From an uncultured Lachnospiraceae bacterium (GTDB lineage: Bacteria > Bacillota > Clostridia > Lachnospirales > Lachnospiraceae), in NCBI GenBank assembly GCA_910585625.1, contig CAJUFQ010000012.1, positions 29,298 through 93,297 on the forward strand: 64,000 nt of DNA, written 5' to 3'. Both the position numbers and the translations under genes were made by a program. Every line of letters starts with the position of its first letter. Positions within the stretch are counted from its first letter, which is position 1. The notes beneath the pieces were generated by a model. The model did no database searches, was not told the DNA's origin, and was given only the letters and a program-made list of their open reading frames with translations. Shown one piece after another: positions 62,745 to 64,000 of this stretch.

Positions 62745-62774
62745 TTGACGTGAGATAAGAATATGTAATATACT
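62745..62774 (+). promoter_or_regulatory. Candidate promoter of mecA
   Basis: TTGACG (62745-62750) and TATACT (62769-62774) are 18 bases apart, about 90 bases before the start codon. Confidence 0.55.
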
Positions 62775-62863
62775 TTGAGTACCTAACCGGGCATTCAGCC
62801 CCGAGGTAAGAGTTCAAACATATTAATTCCTGATGCAGATGTGTAGTGAAGGGAAGGGATCGT

Positions 62864-63646
62864 ATGAAGATTGAAAAAGTAAGTGAGAACCAGATTCGCT
62901 GTACGCTTACCAGGGAGGATCTGGCAGACCGCCAGCTCAAACTGAGCGAACTGGCATACGGAACCGAGAAAGCAAAGATGCTTTTCCGGGATATGATGCA
63001 GCAGGCGGCATATGAATGTGGTTTTGAGGCAGAGGACATACCGCTGATGATTGAAGCAATTCCATTATCTGCGGATACCATTATATTGATTATCACGAAG
63101 GTGGAATATCCAGAAGAACTGGATACCCGCTTTTCCCAGTTCGCTCCGGGCAGTTCTGAGGACACAGGCAGTCAGCCGACGAGCGAGGATAACGAACATG
63201 TCTTTGAGGCGACGGGCGCGGACGATATCTTAGATTTGTTTCGTAAGATACAGGAAGAAGCCAAGAAGATTGCTGAGACAGCCCAGAAGGAGAATAACTT
63301 CATTCCTCTGGAGAAGACTGTCAAGCAGGAAAAGGATGAACCGGTTTTGGTGGATATCACTAAGCTCTTTGTTTTTGATGAGTTGGATGAGGTCAACCGG
63401 TTGGCACGGGTGCTGAATGGCTTTTACAATGGATGTAATGTGCTATATAAGAACAAGGTTAACCGCAAATATTACCTGGTGATCAGCAAGAGCCAGCACA
63501 CACCGGAAGAATTTAATAAAGTATGTAACATTTTAGCAGAGTACGCACATCAGGAAAAATATTCATCTGCAATCCGGGCATATTTTGACGAGCATTACGA
63601 CGTCATTCTGAAAAAGGATGCATTGCAGGTCTTGAGCAGAATTTAA
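62864..63646 (+). CDS. mecA: Adaptor protein MecA
   Basis: This 260-residue adaptor delivers substrates to the ClpC/ClpP protease. The N-terminal substrate-binding domain begins MKIEKVSENQIRCTLTREDL. An acidic linker (about 95-160) follows. The C-terminal ClpC-binding domain has FDELDEVNRLARVLNGFYNG and YYLVISKSQHTPEEFNKVCN. The start at 62864 follows GAAGGGAAGGG; an earlier in-frame GTG is less likely. It stands alone and ends in a long stem. Confidence 0.9.
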   Translation: MKIEKVSENQIRCTLTREDLADRQLKLSELAYGTEKAKMLFRDMMQQAAYECGFEAEDIPLMIEAIPLSADTIILIITKVEYPEELDTRFSQFAPGSSEDTGSQPTSEDNEHVFEATGADDILDLFRKIQEEAKKIAETAQKENNFIPLEKTVKQEKDEPVLVDITKLFVFDELDEVNRLARVLNGFYNGCNVLYKNKVNRKYYLVISKSQHTPEEFNKVCNILAEYAHQEKYSSAIRAYFDEHYDVILKKDALQVLSRI

Positions 63647-63651
63647 CAGGG

Positions 63652-63750
63652 AGGGCTGTTGCAAATATGGCCATAGATGCAAGATGCTGTAAGGAAGACG
63701 GACACACAGCGTATTGCATTCTGATGGCATGTTGCAATAGTCCTTTTTTA
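63652..63750 (+). terminator. Long-stem terminator of mecA
   Basis: AGGGCTGTTGCAA (63652-63664) pairs with TTGCAATAGTCCT (63732-63744) with wobbles, and ATGGCCAT with ATGGCAT inside; TTTTTT follows. The branched stem encloses about 70 bases. Confidence 0.65.
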
Positions 63751-64000
63751 TCTTAGCAGGAAAGACCTTGTCATGCTAAAGCGTGAAAGTGTCTTCCCTA
63801 TAAGACAAAAAAATTATTCGCACTCGCACAAGAGGTAAAATATTGCTTCGCAATTGTGCTCGGCGCAGCAAAGTGTGCAATCCCCCTCAAGATTGAGGGG
63901 ATAGGGGAGTTGAAGTGGGCTTGCCCACTTTGATCTAGGAAAGACCTTGTCACGCTAAAGCGTAAAAGGGTTTTCCCTATAAGACAAAAACAATTATGCG
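63746..64000. repeat. Dispersed structured repeat, copies B and C in tandem
   Basis: Copy B (AGGAAAGACC from 63758) shares the order of blocks with copy A: hairpin with CATGCTAAAGCGTG, TAAGACAAAAA, GCACTCG, ACAAGAGGT, ATTGCTTCGCAA, CAAAGTGTGCAA, CCTCAAGATTG and GAAGTGGGCTT. Copy C starts at 63937, 179 bases later, and runs off the window. Confidence 0.85.

Larger units (their letters stand above)
61867..62863. other. Non-coding kilobase upstream of mecA
   Basis: No frame here has both a ribosome site and protein-like composition. The left half shows nothing clear. The right half holds an extended -10 promoter (TGATATAAT, 62535-62543), three stacked hairpins and the mecA promoter. Confidence 0.6.

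Overview
The window looks like a chromosome segment of a Gram-positive anaerobe of the Clostridia, most likely Lachnospiraceae. This rests on the gene content (gdpP-rplI-dnaB, rpsF-ssb-rpsR, mecA, class B sortase, 2[4Fe-4S] ferredoxin, DUF1858 and DUF951 proteins, BspA-like leucine-rich repeats), AGGAGG ribosome sites, and Gram-positive versions of the polysaccharide genes (no outer-membrane pelB or pelC). Species cannot be fixed from sequence reading alone.

Region 1 (1-17.7 kb) is mixed chromosomal content: the end of a chemotaxis receptor, an FMN-binding lipoprotein, an initiator tRNA with a perfect consensus promoter and its own terminator, a cysteine synthase, an NlpC/P60-M19 peptidase pair, an exported Fn3/metallo-beta-lactamase protein, a MacAB-like ABC efflux operon, an LRR surface protein behind a possible attenuator, a thioesterase, a small operon with a gene broken by an in-frame stop, sortase B, a sirtuin, a hydrolase and rpsF-ssb-rpsR.

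Region 2 (17.7-19.6 kb) is an AT-rich decaying island: an MNT nucleotidyltransferase, a HEPN gene with a nonsense codon, a P-loop/cold-shock-like fragment with a nonsense codon, and a copy of a dispersed structured repeat that recurs at the right edge of the window.

Region 3 (19.6-55.7 kb) is a composite cell-surface polysaccharide and protein-sorting locus. It opens with a PqqD/HPr-kinase-like/signal-peptidase-like group. It continues with a Gram-positive Pel operon: an epimerase-like domain fused to PelD, PelE, a large membrane protein, a DUF2194 PelA-deacetylase-like protein, PelF and PelG. Next come extra glycosyltransferases, two DUF4874/DUF4832 proteins, a Stealth sugar-phosphotransferase, a flippase, a nucleotidyltransferase and an ABC exporter. 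It ends with an exosortase-G (XrtG) module: two 6-pyruvoyl-tetrahydropterin-synthase-fold proteins, a Firmicu-CTERM-like surface protein with CBM9-like repeats, a large 6-PTPS-related membrane protein, XrtG, its partner glycosyltransferase, a sensor-like protein and a glycoside-hydrolase-like lipoprotein. The inferred logic is that c-di-GMP sensed by PelD gates polymer synthesis by PelF/PelG, while XrtG places a carbohydrate-binding surface protein in the same envelope. This Pel plus XrtG combination is the most notable system in the window.

Region 4 (55.7-64 kb) returns to core genes: gdpP-rplI-dnaB, a MerR regulator, VanZ, ferredoxin, DUF1858 and mecA, with about 1 kb of non-coding DNA before mecA and the tandem dispersed repeats at the end.
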